From the NCBI GenBank assembly GCA_003023695.1, contig PXYW01000017.1, positions 1-43,905 of the forward strand: DNA of 43,905 nucleotides, written 5' to 3'. The notes beneath the pieces are model-generated. The model made no database searches, was not told the DNA's origin, and saw only the letters and a program-made list of their open reading frames with translations. Below, piece by piece: positions 1-10,152 of the stretch. Positions within the stretch are counted from its first letter, which is position 1. The number at the start of each line of letters is the position of its first letter. The DNA is from Sulfobacillus benefaciens (GTDB taxonomy: Bacteria > Bacillota > Sulfobacillia > Sulfobacillales > Sulfobacillaceae). Made by a program: the position numbers and the translations under genes.

Positions 1-170
1 TCAATCGCCCCGGGAAGCACCAAGTACCCCTGACAATCGATGGTGGTCTTCGCCACCACCCCGGTACTATCATTCACATACCCGGCAATTTTGCCGTCCG
101 CCACCAAGATGTCCGCCCGGACGCGCCGATTCCCTTGGGGAATTTGCGCCTGCTTTAAAATGACGTCCAC
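1..170 (-). CDS. Amidohydrolase N-terminus (dihydropyrimidinase/allantoinase-like), cut by window edge
   Basis: Reading the minus strand from a GTG at 170 gives an open frame to the window edge (about 56 codons). It has the beta-sandwich N-terminus typical of cyclic amidohydrolases: a VDVILK start, RADILVADGKIAGY in the middle, and LVLPGAID at the edge, just before where the metal-binding HxH would lie. The start is supported by a GGGAAAGGG-like ribosome binding site a few bases upstream. The family opens cyclic amide rings (hydantoins, dihydropyrimidines, allantoin); which substrate is used here cannot be told because the catalytic part is outside the window. Its closeness to purine genes would fit nucleobase catabolism, but that is inference. 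Confidence 0.75.
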   Translation of the reverse strand, partial: MDVILKQAQIPQGNRRVRADILVADGKIAGYVNDSTGVVAKTTIDCQGYLVLPGAI

Positions 171-472
171 TGCTGTCCACCCTTTCCCCGCACACTGGCC
201 TATCTCCATAAAAAAAACACTGGCGGCATGAGGTGTTCCTCATCCCAACAGCGTTCTTTGCTGCCTTCTATAAGACCTTGCTCCATAAAATTACTGCCGC
301 ACATCGTTGTGCGTCTATGGGCAGTGTAGTGGGTTTCATTCTTGTTGTCAATATAAATCCGGCAGTTCCCAACAATCCGGCAACCTCAAAAATTAGGGTG
401 GTTATAGGGTTCGCTAACGTCTTACCCCGTTTAATGCTCGCCCAAAACTCGAAGCAAAGCTTATTGAGAAAA
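171..472. other. Intergenic region between divergent genes
   Basis: About 300 bases separate the amidohydrolase start from the promoter of the isochorismatase-fold gene. Open frames here lack ribosome binding sites and protein-like composition, so I call no gene. No clear minus-strand promoter was found. Confidence 0.5.
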
Positions 473-501
473 TTGCGTTTTGAATTCGACGAGGATACAA
501 T
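473..501 (+). promoter_or_regulatory. SigmaA-type promoter for the isochorismatase-fold gene
   Basis: TTGCGT at 473-478 and TACAAT at 496-501 are separated by exactly 17 bases. The expected transcription start near 508 leaves a short leader containing the GGAGGAA ribosome binding site before the ATG at 536. Confidence 0.6.
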
Positions 502-535
502 GTCACTAGATCCTAGGTAATATGGAGGAACAGCG

Positions 536-1117
536 ATGAATAACCGTGCGTTATTAGTCATTGACATGATTAATGATCTTATCAAGAATCCCAGCAATGC
601 CCTATATTGTCCACAAACAACACAAACCGTAGAGAATATCGCCACCTTGATTGACTTTGCTCACAAAAACCAATGGAAAGTGGTCTTTGTTCAAGATGCT
701 CACCGCATAGGCGATAAAGATTTTACAATACGACCCGTTCATGCGATTCGTGGCACCTGGGGTGCAGAATTAATCGATGAGCTTGCTGGCTTAAAGCAAA
801 AATCCGACTATGAAGTGTTCAAGCGGCGCCACAGTGGATTCTCTTATACCGATTTAGATCTCTACCTTCGCGAAGAGCATATTGAAGAGGTTGTCCTCAC
901 AGGAGTTTGGACTAATGTGGCAGTGCGCAACACGGCGTCTGATGCATTTTACCAGTTTTACCGTGTAACGGTAGTCACTGATTGTTGCCAATCGCAAACG
1001 GAAGAAATGCATGAGTCTGGCCTTCATGACCTTTCGATGTTTGCACGGTTGACTTTGCTGCAAAATGTTACGAGTACCGACGCCTTTCAGTATCAATTGG
1101 ACGACGACACCTTATAA
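536..1117 (+). CDS. Isochorismatase-fold hydrolase with Ala at the catalytic Cys position
   Basis: This 193-residue protein has the cysteine hydrolase (isochorismatase/nicotinamidase) fold: LLVIDMINDL with Asp10, VVFVQDAH in strand two, the Lys of VFKRRHSGF (Lys96), and the GVWTNVAVRNTASDAF block. Asp10 and Lys96 of the usual Asp-Lys-Cys triad are present, but the residue that should be Cys is Ala129 (codon GCA). In true isochorismatases this position is also not Cys, so the protein may be a hydrolase of that type, a binding protein, or inactive. A GGAGGAA site precedes the ATG. It stands alone, divergent from the amidohydrolase. Confidence 0.85.
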   Translation: MNNRALLVIDMINDLIKNPSNALYCPQTTQTVENIATLIDFAHKNQWKVVFVQDAHRIGDKDFTIRPVHAIRGTWGAELIDELAGLKQKSDYEVFKRRHSGFSYTDLDLYLREEHIEEVVLTGVWTNVAVRNTASDAFYQFYRVTVVTDCCQSQTEEMHESGLHDLSMFARLTLLQNVTSTDAFQYQLDDDTL

Positions 1118-1385
1118 CCTGCCAGGCTTTGACGCCCACCATGCGCCCCCGTTGTAATTTTTGGCAAGATTTCAATCTGGTTCCTTCTAGGATGCAAAGA
1201 GGCATCCCGATGCTAAGAAAATATGGCTGCCCCAGAGCAAAACGATCCCAAGAGGTCAATAGAGCCATTCGTCCCTTTCAGTAGGAATGAATAGCAATTG
1301 ACCCCCAAAGACATACGCCCCCGATGCCTGCTGTTAACCCATTGCACAAACGATTTTTGTCCCCTCGGCGAAGAAAATCCACATT

Positions 1386-2636
1386 TCAGTCGTTTGGCAT
1401 TGCCACGCCCGGTAAGGGAAACGCTTTGGCCAACTGTTTTACCTGTGCTTCCAGTGCCCCAACATCTTTCGATCCCCATATAGCATCAGCAATAATTTGT
1501 GCCAATTTATCCATCTCAGCCAGACCTAGACCACGAGTCGTCACTTGCGGGGTGCCAATTCGAATCCCAGACGTCACGGTGGGTTTTTCAGTCTCATAGG
1601 GAATCGTGTTCTTATTAACGGTAATTCCAATTGCCTGAAGTCGTTGCTGTGCCTCAGCACCGGTCAGTCCGCTAAATTTCACATCGACCAACATCAAATG
1701 ATTATCCGTTCCTCCCGATACGATTCGCATCCCACGGGACTGAAGTTGCTGTGCCAATCGTTTAGCATTGGCTACCACCCGTTTTTGATATTCTCGGAAA
1801 TCTGGTGTCATTGCTTGCCCAAAGGCTACCGCCTTTCCGGCAATCACGTGCATTAACGGTCCACCTTGCAGGCCAGGAAAGATTACCTTGTCGACCTTCT
1901 TGGCCCAGGTATTCTTAGTTAAGACAAATCCGCCGCGAGGTCCTCTAAGGGTTTTGTGAGTCGTTGAAGTCACAAAATCGGCAAATCCTACGGGGCTAGG
2001 ATGCAAATCGGCAGCGACCAAACCAGCAATATGTGCCATATCGACCATCAACAGTGCGCCCACTTCGCGAGCGATCTGAGAAAACGCCGAAAAATCCAGT
2101 TGTCGAGGGTAGGCCGAAGCTCCGGCCACAATCATTTGTGGTTGGAACTCTCGGGCAATGTCCCGCACCTGATCCATGTCTATCCGTTCGGTTTCCTTAT
2201 CCACTCCATAACTTCGCACTTGATACAGTTGACCCGACAAGTTAACCGGACTCCCGTGGGTGAGATGGCCACCATGGCTCAAATTCATACCCAATATGCG
2301 ATCATTGGGCTTCAACGCTGTAAAATAAACTGCCAAGTTGGCAGACGCACCGGAATGCGGCTGCACATTGGCATGCTCCGCATGGTAAAGTTCTTGAACG
2401 CGCTGGAGAGCTAAGTTTTCCACCACATCCACATAGTCGCATCCCCCATAATATCGATGCTCAGGATACCCTTCGGCATACTTATCCGTCATTACCGAAC
2501 CCACAGCCTCACGTACAGCTAAAGACGTCCAATTCTCTGAGGCGATTAATTCCAAATGCTGAGCCTGTCGCAATTCCTCGTTGCGAATCGCTTGATAAAT
2601 TAAAGGGTCTGCATATTGCAACATACTCTCGATCAT
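1386..2636 (-). CDS. glyA: Serine hydroxymethyltransferase
   Basis: GlyA interconverts serine and glycine with tetrahydrofolate and PLP in the cytoplasm. The 416-residue product shows the family blocks LELIASENW near the N-terminus, [40 protein letters not shown], and the PLP-lysine loop [12 protein letters not shown]. The start at 2636 is chosen because GGGGAGGG lies just upstream and the protein then begins like its homologues. A longer frame from 2684 would overlap the gcvPB stop as ATGA, but adds 16 residues with no family resemblance. It is last in the glycine cleavage operon, where it consumes or supplies glycine and methylene-THF made by the same pathway. Confidence 0.97.
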   Translation of the reverse strand: MIESMLQYADPLIYQAIRNEELRQAQHLELIASENWTSLAVREAVGSVMTDKYAEGYPEHRYYGGCDYVDVVENLALQRVQELYHAEHANVQPHSGASANLAVYFTALKPNDRILGMNLSHGGHLTHGSPVNLSGQLYQVRSYGVDKETERIDMDQVRDIAREFQPQMIVAGASAYPRQLDFSAFSQIAREVGALLMVDMAHIAGLVAADLHPSPVGFADFVTSTTHKTLRGPRGGFVLTKNTWAKKVDKVIFPGLQGGPLMHVIAGKAVAFGQAMTPDFREYQKRVVANAKRLAQQLQSRGMRIVSGGTDNHLMLVDVKFSGLTGAEAQQRLQAIGITVNKNTIPYETEKPTVTSGIRIGTPQVTTRGLGLAEMDKLAQIIADAIWGSKDVGALEAQVKQLAKAFPLPGVAMPND

Positions 2637-2680
2637 AAAGCCCTCCCCAAAAAACTTAATTTCCCGCCCCCACGAGATCA

Positions 2681-4144
2681 TCACTGGTCATCTGCTAAGG
2701 GTTTGACATACTTTAGATTTGGTTGACGTGCAGCCAAAGCCTCGTCCAGTCGACCAACCACGGTGTTGTGAGGCGCGTGATGCAATAGGTCCGGATTCGT
2801 GTCGATTTCTTGGTCAATACGAAGAAGGGTGTCAGCAAAGCGATCCAATATTTCTTTGGATTCGGTTTCTGTGGGTTCGACCATCAGGGCTTCATCTACG
2901 ACCAGCGGAAAATAGACGGTTGGGGGATAAAACCCAAAATCAATGAGCCTCTTGGCAACGTCAAGAGCCCTGGCGCCACGACGTTTTTGATCGGTCAAAG
3001 AGATGACAAATTCATGCTTAACGCGACGTGGGTACGGCGAGGAATACCGGTCCTGGATCAGCGCCAACAAATAATTGGCATTCAATACCGCGGTTTCGGA
3101 TACCTGTTTTAATCCTTCCCCGCCATGACTGCGCAAATATGCGTAAGCCCTCACCAATATCCCAATATTTCCGTAGTAGGAGCGGACTTTTCCGATGCTG
3201 TCCGGACTTTCATCCGACAAGCACCACTGGCCATTGTTCCAATGAATCGTGGGGCTTGGCAGAAACGGGATTAATTCAGCCTTGACACCTACTGGGCCAG
3301 CTCCAGGACCGCCACCACCATGCGGGGTGGAAAATGTTTTATGAAGGTTCAAATGCACCACGTCAAATCCCATATCTCCCGGACGCACTTTGCCCATGAT
3401 GGCGTTTGCGTTGGCACCATCGTAATACAAGAGCCCTCCTGCCGCATGCACAATCGATGCGATTTCTGCAATATCTTCTTCAAAGAGCCCTAGGGTGTTA
3501 GGATTGGTCAGCATCAATGCCGCCGTATCTTCACTGACCATATTTTTCAGGGCCTGAACATCCACTCCACCCTGCCTATTGGAAGGCACTTCTTTCACCA
3601 GGAATCCTGCCATGGCCGCCGTGGCAGGATTGGTTCCGTGTGCGGAATCTGGCACCAATACCGTGGTACGATGGTCTCCTCTCTGTTCGAGATATTTCTT
3701 AATCATCAAAATCCCCGTTAATTCACCATGCGCTCCAGCAGCAGGTTGGAGTGTGACCCGGTCCATTCCCGCAATCTCCGCTAGCGCAACTTCAAGATTG
3801 TGCAGCAATTCCAAGATCCCTTGCACTGTACTCTCTGGTTGCAATGGGTGTAGCGCAGCGAAACCGGGGAGACTTAGAGCCCATTCATGAATTTTCGGGT
3901 TGTATTTCATGGTGCACGATCCTAGAGGATAAAACCCCGTGTCTACCCCGTAATTTAAAGTCGACAAATAAGTATAGTGCCTTACCACATCTAGCTCCGA
4001 CACCTCCGGCAAATTGGTTGGGCTTTGCCGGATGCAGTTGGGAGGCAATATTTCTTTCAAGTCAGGCAAGGGGACGTCACTGGATGGCAATGTGACTCCG
4101 CTCCTTCCCTCGACCGATTTCTCAAAAATCACCGGGACATCCAT
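2681..4144 (-). CDS. gcvPB: Glycine dehydrogenase (decarboxylating) subunit 2
   Basis: This is the PLP-binding half of the split P-protein, 487 residues, which decarboxylates glycine and passes the aminomethyl group to lipoyl-GcvH. Visible blocks are [49 protein letters not shown] and the PLP-lysine region [24 protein letters not shown] sits 7 bases before the ATG at 4144. The start lies inside the end of gcvPA (16-base overlap), which points to translational coupling, as the two subunits must be made in equal amounts. Confidence 0.97.
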   Translation of the reverse strand: MDVPVIFEKSVEGRSGVTLPSSDVPLPDLKEILPPNCIRQSPTNLPEVSELDVVRHYTYLSTLNYGVDTGFYPLGSCTMKYNPKIHEWALSLPGFAALHPLQPESTVQGILELLHNLEVALAEIAGMDRVTLQPAAGAHGELTGILMIKKYLEQRGDHRTTVLVPDSAHGTNPATAAMAGFLVKEVPSNRQGGVDVQALKNMVSEDTAALMLTNPNTLGLFEEDIAEIASIVHAAGGLLYYDGANANAIMGKVRPGDMGFDVVHLNLHKTFSTPHGGGGPGAGPVGVKAELIPFLPSPTIHWNNGQWCLSDESPDSIGKVRSYYGNIGILVRAYAYLRSHGGEGLKQVSETAVLNANYLLALIQDRYSSPYPRRVKHEFVISLTDQKRRGARALDVAKRLIDFGFYPPTVYFPLVVDEALMVEPTETESKEILDRFADTLLRIDQEIDTNPDLLHHAPHNTVVGRLDEALAARQPNLKYVKPLADDQ

Positions 4145-5463
4145 CGCGATACCTCCTCACAAAATCCGTCGCATTCTTCCTTGGTGCGCTTTTCGGTTGT
4201 TGCCAATTGCCAAAACCCCGCCCATTCAGGGTCCCATCGCCCGAGATCAAAACCGCCCAGATACCCTCGCTCCAACAGAAATTGGTTCAACTCGAGCACC
4301 GAACCAGGCACCTTTACCGCGAACTCATAAAGATAGGGCTCATCAGGAAAAGCTAGATTGAGCCCGCAATTTGTCAGTTGTTGAGCCAAATAATGGGCTT
4401 TGGCAGTAGAGAGCAATGCCACCTCCCGAATTCCTTGAGGTCCCAGTGAAGCCATGTACACCGTTGCCATCAAGGCATTGAGCGAGTGATTGGAACAAAT
4501 ATTGGACGTAGCTTTATCCCGTCGGATATGTTGTTCCCGTGCCTGCAGGGTTAATACAAACCCCCGGGAACCCTTGGCATCCACTGTAGCGCCAACTAAC
4601 CGTCCCGGCATTTTACGCACTAGCGATGCTTGCACCGCAAAATATCCAAATGTTGGACCGCCATAATTCAAAGGGTTGCCAAGCGGCTGCCCTTCGCCCA
4701 CCACCACATCGGCACCCAGTTCCCCCGGCGGGGTTAACAACGCCAATGCTATCGGGTCTGACGACACAATCGCTAAGGATTGATGGCGATGGGCAATTTC
4801 GATCACGGACTCCAACCCTAAAATCCTTCCCAACATGTCAGGGTACTGCCAGATAACCGCAGCTGCTGGGTCACCGCTAGCAAGTACAGCTTCCAGTTCA
4901 GCAACACTTCGCACCACTTCTACCGTGCCCCCACGCGCCCCCACATAAGTTCTAACCACAGCAAGACTATCAGGATGCAAGGCCTGGTGAACCACTATTC
5001 GACCGCGCTTGGTATGTGCAAGCGCAAGCAATGCCGCTTCCCCCACTGATGACGCTCCATCATACATGGACGCTTGGGCCGCGGCAGTACCAGTTAGTCC
5101 GGCAATCATGGTTTGAAATTCATAAATGGCAGCCAACGTCCCTTGCGATAGCTCAGCCTGGTAAGGGGTATAGGCGGTGGCAAATTCTCCCCGGCTAGCA
5201 ATGGCACTAACGGTAGACGGAATAAATCTGTCGTAAAACCCCCCGCCCAAAAACATAACTAAATCTTCAGCACTCCGGTTCTTCCGGGACAAATCCATAA
5301 GGTGCCGGCGAAGTTCAAGTTCACTGAGAGCCGACGGCAAATTCAACGGGCGGTTAAGCCGTGCCGATTCAGGGATATCGCTAAATAGGTCATCAATTGA
5401 TGAGATTTGCAACCTCTTCAGCATGAGGTCCCGATCATTTGGGGTGTGAGGTATATAACGCAA
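4129..5463 (-). CDS. gcvPA: Glycine dehydrogenase (decarboxylating) subunit 1
   Basis: GcvPA, 444 residues, is the N-terminal half of the P-protein, typical of Firmicutes and archaea. The protein begins [15 protein letters not shown] and shows [35 protein letters not shown], and the late block [18 protein letters not shown]. The start is a TTG at 5463, preceded by AAGGAG and only 2 bases after the gcvH stop codon. It forms a heterotetramer with GcvPB (established for the family). Nothing appears truncated. Confidence 0.97.
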   Translation of the reverse strand: MRYIPHTPNDRDLMLKRLQISSIDDLFSDIPESARLNRPLNLPSALSELELRRHLMDLSRKNRSAEDLVMFLGGGFYDRFIPSTVSAIASRGEFATAYTPYQAELSQGTLAAIYEFQTMIAGLTGTAAAQASMYDGASSVGEAALLALAHTKRGRIVVHQALHPDSLAVVRTYVGARGGTVEVVRSVAELEAVLASGDPAAAVIWQYPDMLGRILGLESVIEIAHRHQSLAIVSSDPIALALLTPPGELGADVVVGEGQPLGNPLNYGGPTFGYFAVQASLVRKMPGRLVGATVDAKGSRGFVLTLQAREQHIRRDKATSNICSNHSLNALMATVYMASLGPQGIREVALLSTAKAHYLAQQLTNCGLNLAFPDEPYLYEFAVKVPGSVLELNQFLLERGYLGGFDLGRWDPEWAGFWQLATTEKRTKEECDGFCEEVSRWMSR

Positions 5464-5465
5464 TC

Positions 5466-5834
5466 TTAGGCTCCTTCAATTTGACTTCTATAAGCATCCG
5501 CCAGCAGCAACTCAGCGGAATCCATCTCTGGATCCAACTTGATGATCCATCCCGCCCCATAGGGATCCAAATTCACCAGTTCGGGTTGGCTGGAAAGCTC
5601 TATGTTCACTGCCACTACGACACCGGCAACCGGACTATACAAATCAGAAACCGACTTCACCGATTCCACCACACCAAAGGCTTCGCCTGCTTTCAACGAT
5701 CTGCCAACTTGGGGAAGTTCGACAAATACCACATCACCAAGTGCTTCCTGGGCATATTCGGTTATTCCAACGCGTCCTTCTTCGTCAATCCACTCATGAT
5801 CTGTCGTGTACCGAAGATTTTTAGGTAAATTCAT
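5466..5834 (-). CDS. gcvH: Glycine cleavage system H protein
   Basis: This 122-residue lipoyl carrier shuttles the aminomethyl group between P-, T- and L-proteins. The lipoyl-lysine motif is GVVESVKSVSDLYSP, with the modified Lys at residue 60. TTDHEWID near the N-terminus and the C-terminal GAGWIIKL block are also typical. AAGGAGG lies 6 bases before the ATG at 5834; a TTG directly upstream (5837) would be only 3 bases from the ribosome binding site and is less likely. A 72-base gap separates it from gcvT, with no obvious promoter. The L-protein gene is not in the window. Confidence 0.97.
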   Translation of the reverse strand: MNLPKNLRYTTDHEWIDEEGRVGITEYAQEALGDVVFVELPQVGRSLKAGEAFGVVESVKSVSDLYSPVAGVVVAVNIELSSQPELVNLDPYGAGWIIKLDPEMDSAELLLADAYRSQIEGA

Positions 5835-5906
5835 CAAGATCCTCCTTAAGACAACAAATTGGCTCCTTCATTTCCCAAGGCCTGCAACTTACCGACAACG
5901 CTAGCG

Positions 5907-6989
5907 CTAAGTCCGTCGATAAAATGGAGTTTTTACTACCGTAGCCAGCACCTCTCGGCCGCGAATATTCACTGCTAAACCGGTACCTATAGACGCCAGT
6001 TCCAAGGGTACCAAAGCCAAGGCAATAGCCGTCTTCAATGTTGGCGAATAGGTTCCGGAAGTGACCACACCTACAACTTGTCCGGTTGAATCACTCACCT
6101 GGTAGCCGGCTCTGGCAATGCCTCCGTGAATTTCTAGACCGACAATTTTACGTGTCAATCCTTGGCTCTTCTGTCTTTCGAGAGCATCGCGGCCAATAAA
6201 ATTCGTCTTGTTCTTTAAGCGCACAAATGGGCCTAAGCCTGCTTCCAGCGGGGTAATTGATTCCGACAGTTCATGTCCGTATAGTGGCAGTCGGGCCTCC
6301 AAACGCAAGGTATCCCGCGCCCCTAATCCTATGGGCAGAGCTCCTCGATCCACCAACTGCTCCCACAACGCCAATGCTTCCGGTGCTGCTACGTAAAGTT
6401 CAAAACCGTCTTCACCGGTATACCCGGTACGGGATAACAGCACCGAAACGTCGGTAATCACGGTCCCAGGGACAAAATGATAGTAGCCCAGTCCCGACAA
6501 GTTAATTGTTGTCAAAGGCTGCAGCAGTTCTTGTGCCTTCGGCCCCTGTATGGCTAGCAAACCCATTGTATCCGAGACATTTGTCAGTTCCAGCGATGAC
6601 CAGTCAGACTTGTGATCCATTACCCAGGCCCAGTCTTTGTCAATATTCGACGCATTGACGACCATCATAAATTCAGTATCTGAAATCCGGTATATTAGCA
6701 AATCATCGACGGTGCCACCGTCGGGATAACACATCGGGGAGTACAGGGCTTGCCCTGGCTCAAGTCCCGAAGGAATATTGGTCACCAAATAGTCCAGATA
6801 TTCCGCTGCTTCCGGGCCCCGCACAAGAAATTCTCCCATATGGGAGACATCGAAAATTCCCACACGTTCCCGTACTGCGATGTGTTCGTCCTTAATCGAC
6901 CCGTAATCAATGGGCATGTAGAATCCGCCAAACTCGACAAGTTTCCCCCCATGATTTTGATGCCACTCGGTAATCGGCGTTGTCTTCAT
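5907..6989 (-). CDS. gcvT: Aminomethyltransferase (glycine cleavage T protein)
   Basis: GcvT transfers the methylene group from aminomethyl-GcvH to tetrahydrofolate and releases ammonia. The 360-residue protein begins [10 protein letters not shown] and shows [59 protein letters not shown] and [10 protein letters not shown], all family blocks. The start at 6989 follows a GAGGGGGG ribosome binding site; a longer open frame to 7124 reads through the leader and is not supported. It is the first gene of the operon and lies about 105 bases downstream of a leader terminator (7095-7141), so expression is probably controlled by attenuation. Confidence 0.97.
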   Translation of the reverse strand: MKTTPITEWHQNHGGKLVEFGGFYMPIDYGSIKDEHIAVRERVGIFDVSHMGEFLVRGPEAAEYLDYLVTNIPSGLEPGQALYSPMCYPDGGTVDDLLIYRISDTEFMMVVNASNIDKDWAWVMDHKSDWSSLELTNVSDTMGLLAIQGPKAQELLQPLTTINLSGLGYYHFVPGTVITDVSVLLSRTGYTGEDGFELYVAAPEALALWEQLVDRGALPIGLGARDTLRLEARLPLYGHELSESITPLEAGLGPFVRLKNKTNFIGRDALERQKSQGLTRKIVGLEIHGGIARAGYQVSDSTGQVVGVVTSGTYSPTLKTAIALALVPLELASIGTGLAVNIRGREVLATVVKTPFYRRT

Positions 6990-7221
6990 GTGCACCCCCC
7001 TCTTCTGCGCAAAGTTATTCGGCTGGTACAGCCTCCGGCGTTTCACTGCCGTGTGCACCCGACAATTTCCCATTAGAAATAGTTCTGTAAACACAAAAAA
7101 GCCCTCGTGCAGATAGATCTCCATTTATCTGCCTCGAGAGCGTCCTTGACCTCGTCGTGTGGTCCCTATCACCAATGATTGGGACAACGGATCCATAAAC
7201 TTCATTGTACTTCGTGTGCAG
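6990..7221 (-). promoter_or_regulatory. Structured gcvT leader RNA (candidate attenuator/riboswitch)
   Basis: From the predicted start near 7221 the leader first forms a long hairpin (about 7194-7147: GTCCC with GGGAC, an inner ATCA/TGAT stem and a lower CGTTGT/ACGACG stem). It then runs into the intrinsic terminator at 7141-7095. About 105 further bases lead to gcvT, including hairpins CGGC/GCCG and GGCT/AGCC. The palindrome GTGCAC occurs at 7058-7053 and again touching the ATG (6995-6990); pairing of the two would enclose the ribosome binding site. I do not see the glycine riboswitch core (CCGAAGG) or a T-box TGGNACC sequence, so the ligand is unknown. Confidence 0.5.
7095..7141 (-). terminator. 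Intrinsic terminator inside the gcvT leader
   Basis: On the minus strand GCTCTCG (7141-7135) pairs with CGAGGGC (7107-7101), and inside it GCAGATA (7132-7126) pairs with TATCTGC (7115-7109). Six T follow at 7100-7095. It lies between the promoter and gcvT, not after a gene, so it must be read through for the operon to be expressed. Confidence 0.8.
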
Positions 7222-7227
7222 TTTCGT

Positions 7228-7256
7228 ATTGTATCTCATATCCCCCGTCCTCGCAA
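7228..7256 (-). promoter_or_regulatory. SigmaA-type promoter of the gcv operon
   Basis: Minus strand TTGCGA (7256-7251), a 17-base spacer and TACAAT (7233-7228). The expected start is near 7221, giving a leader of about 232 bases before gcvT. Confidence 0.65.
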
Positions 7257-7346
7257 CCATAAAGTCAGAGAATCAAGGGGATAGAATTCCGATATTGTTA
7301 TAGATGACCGTTGCTTAATATCGTAAATTTTGTGTCGGTTCATGAG

Positions 7347-7375
7347 TTGACAGAGATATCAAAAGAACCTAAAAT
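7347..7375 (+). promoter_or_regulatory. Strong sigmaA-type promoter of the purine permease operon
   Basis: Perfect TTGACA (7347-7352), a 17-base spacer, and TAAAAT (7370-7375). The expected start is near 7382, so the permease message has a leader of about 153 bases. Confidence 0.75.
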
Positions 7376-7381
7376 ACAAAA

Positions 7382-7534
7382 GACTCGTGTAATATTCTAG
7401 CAATTTCCTCAGTGAACGATTGGAATCAACTATTTTGCAGCCAGGCGTGCTGTACGGGTATTTATCCCGGGAGAGCGCCTGGCTTTTTGCGTGGAAATCT
7501 TGATAAGACCATATGCCAAGGAGGTTCGGTAATA
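7382..7534 (+). promoter_or_regulatory. Purine permease leader with candidate attenuator
   Basis: Roughly 58 bases of leader precede the terminator at 7440-7488, followed by 46 bases with the AAGGAGG site. The terminator's 5' arm can instead pair locally: TGCAGC (7436-7441) with GCTGTA (7449-7454), a six-pair hairpin with one G-U that excludes the terminator. A TTCC/GGAA hairpin is possible further upstream. The 3' part ends CCCGGGAGAG, which recalls the end of ykkC-type RNAs, but the rest of that consensus is missing. The purine aptamer loops are not present. The RNA class is therefore unknown. Confidence 0.45.
7440..7488 (+). terminator. Intrinsic terminator inside the permease leader
   Basis: GCCAGGCG (7440-7447) pairs perfectly with CGCCTGGC (7476-7483), and inside the loop CGGG (7455-7458) pairs with CCCG (7466-7469). 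TTTTT follows at 7484-7488. It sits between a strong promoter and the permease start, which suggests regulated read-through. Confidence 0.75.
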
Positions 7535-9010
7535 GTGTCGGAAAATGACGCATCATCTGCGCAAGACGCTAATCGGCGCTCTAAGTTTTTTAAGCCTGAA
7601 GAGCGAGGAATTGAACTGATTCCAGCCAGTGAACAAAAAATGAAGCCTATCGCGCTGTTTTGGTTATGGGCAGGTGCCATCTTTAACGTGGAATTTCTCG
7701 TATATGGCGCCCTCATTGTGTCTTTTGGCCTTTCTTTTGGTCAAGCACTCGTCATCATATTGTTGGGAAACCTTGCCTATTTCGCGGTCGGTGTTATGAG
7801 CATCCAAGGCCCCCTGACGGGCACCACCGCAATGATGGTGGGACGGGGAGTGTTTGGACGACGCGGCAATCATGTGCCTTCCTTCTTTAACTGGATTACC
7901 CAGGAAGGATATGAAGTGCTCGGATTAGTACTGGTGGTATTGCTGGTATCATCCATGTTCACAAGGTCCGGAGTTCATGTCCATGATGGATTAAAGCTAG
8001 GGATCTTGGCAGTGGCCGTTGTTGTGCAATTCATTTTGCCATTCCTTGGACATGCCGCTATCGAGAAGACATTACGCTACCTCTCGTATATCTTCATTGT
8101 AGTATTCACGGTAATGGCCTTCTTGGTGGTTCCTCACGTCGATCTGGGCAAAATGCATCAACATGCCTCTTGGCAGCTCCTCACTTCGGCTTTAGTCCTA
8201 ATCGTGTCTGCTGGCGGTCTGGGCTGGACTGAGAATGCTAATGACTATTCCCGATATATTCCAAGCACAGCTTCTAAGAGTCGGGTAGTTTTTTCAGCGG
8301 CCCTAGGGGGAATGATCCCATCCATATTGCTAGAGATTTTGGGCGCACTTGCGTACACGGTGAGCCCTCAAGTCACTGCAGTCACTGGTGTTCCCTCAGC
8401 ATTTGCAGGATGGTTTTTCTGGCCTTTTGCCATCTTAGCGCTTCCCCAATTATTTAGCATTGGCACCATCGATCTTTATTCAGCAGGAGTCACCCTCGAA
8501 TCCCTGGGGTTAGCCATTAAGCGAACCTACTCGGTTATTCTAAACATTTTGGTTGCGGGCATCGTGACATTTATCGTCATTACCAAAGGTAACCTCTACA
8601 CCGACCTTTCCGGGTTTTTGGATTACACCCTGGTGTGGCTGGCTCCTTGGTTTGCCGTCTATATTGTCGACTATCTGTTGCGGCGGGGACGTTACGATGT
8701 GGATGGCTTGGTAGCTGAGAAAGGCGGGGTCTACTGGCGCAACGGCGGATTCAATGTGAAGGCCCTGGTTTCCCTAGGACTGGGCATGTTGGCTGCATTG
8801 TTGTGGATAAACGGAGAGTACTACGTACCATCCTTTATCGGTCCGATATCGAAAGCGACCGGCGGTGCAGACTTCAGTTGGATTATGGGAATCATCGTTG
8901 GCGGTGCCGTATATTACTTGCTATCCGCTCGCAGTGTTCCTAAAGAGATCGCCTCATTGGATAACGATGCGGCTTTAACCAACGGAACCGCTGCGACAAC
9001 AAGGACCTAG
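7535..9010 (+). CDS. NCS1-family cytosine/purine permease
   Basis: This integral membrane protein (491 residues from GTG 7535, about 12 hydrophobic segments) belongs to the nucleobase:cation symporter-1 family. The N-terminal GIELIPASEQ stretch is followed by FWLWAGAIFNVEF, the QGPLTGTTAMMVGRGVFG loop and GLGWTENANDYSRYIP, all typical of CodB-like carriers. The GTG start follows AAGGAGG at ten bases; an upstream in-frame start at 7412 lies before the leader terminator and is rejected. Downstream deaminases for adenine and guanine suggest it imports purine bases, although cytosine is the best-known substrate of the family. Confidence 0.9.
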   Translation: MSENDASSAQDANRRSKFFKPEERGIELIPASEQKMKPIALFWLWAGAIFNVEFLVYGALIVSFGLSFGQALVIILLGNLAYFAVGVMSIQGPLTGTTAMMVGRGVFGRRGNHVPSFFNWITQEGYEVLGLVLVVLLVSSMFTRSGVHVHDGLKLGILAVAVVVQFILPFLGHAAIEKTLRYLSYIFIVVFTVMAFLVVPHVDLGKMHQHASWQLLTSALVLIVSAGGLGWTENANDYSRYIPSTASKSRVVFSAALGGMIPSILLEILGALAYTVSPQVTAVTGVPSAFAGWFFWPFAILALPQLFSIGTIDLYSAGVTLESLGLAIKRTYSVILNILVAGIVTFIVITKGNLYTDLSGFLDYTLVWLAPWFAVYIVDYLLRRGRYDVDGLVAEKGGVYWRNGGFNVKALVSLGLGMLAALLWINGEYYVPSFIGPISKATGGADFSWIMGIIVGGAVYYLLSARSVPKEIASLDNDAALTNGTAATTRT

Positions 9011-9028
9011 GAAATGATCCTGTATTGA

Positions 9029-10096
<1,068 letters not shown>

Positions 10097-10152
10097 CTCT
10101 GGCATTCGGCGTAATGGCTTAAATATCGCTAAAGTGAAGCGGGGTTGAAGAT

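Noticed and set aside
1213-1599. Several overlapping frames at the end of glyA and after it
   Set aside because: They are shadows of glyA or lie in a gap with no ribosome binding sites; amino-acid composition is not protein-like.
2634-2684. Longer glyA start at 2684 with ATGA overlap to gcvPB
   Set aside because: The extra residues do not match GlyA proteins and a GGGGAGGG site serves the ATG at 2636.
7147-7221. T-box leader upstream of gcvT
   Set aside because: GGGACCACACGACG only vaguely recalls the T-box; the required TGGNACCGCG is missing and the leader is too short for Stem I.
7015-7260. Minus-strand frame covering the gcvT leader
   Set aside because: It runs through a promoter and a terminator; the hairpin structure explains the sequence better.
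7384-7450. Classical purine (adenine/guanine) riboswitch upstream of the permease
   Set aside because: The conserved junction TNTCTACC and the loop-loop kissing motifs are absent.
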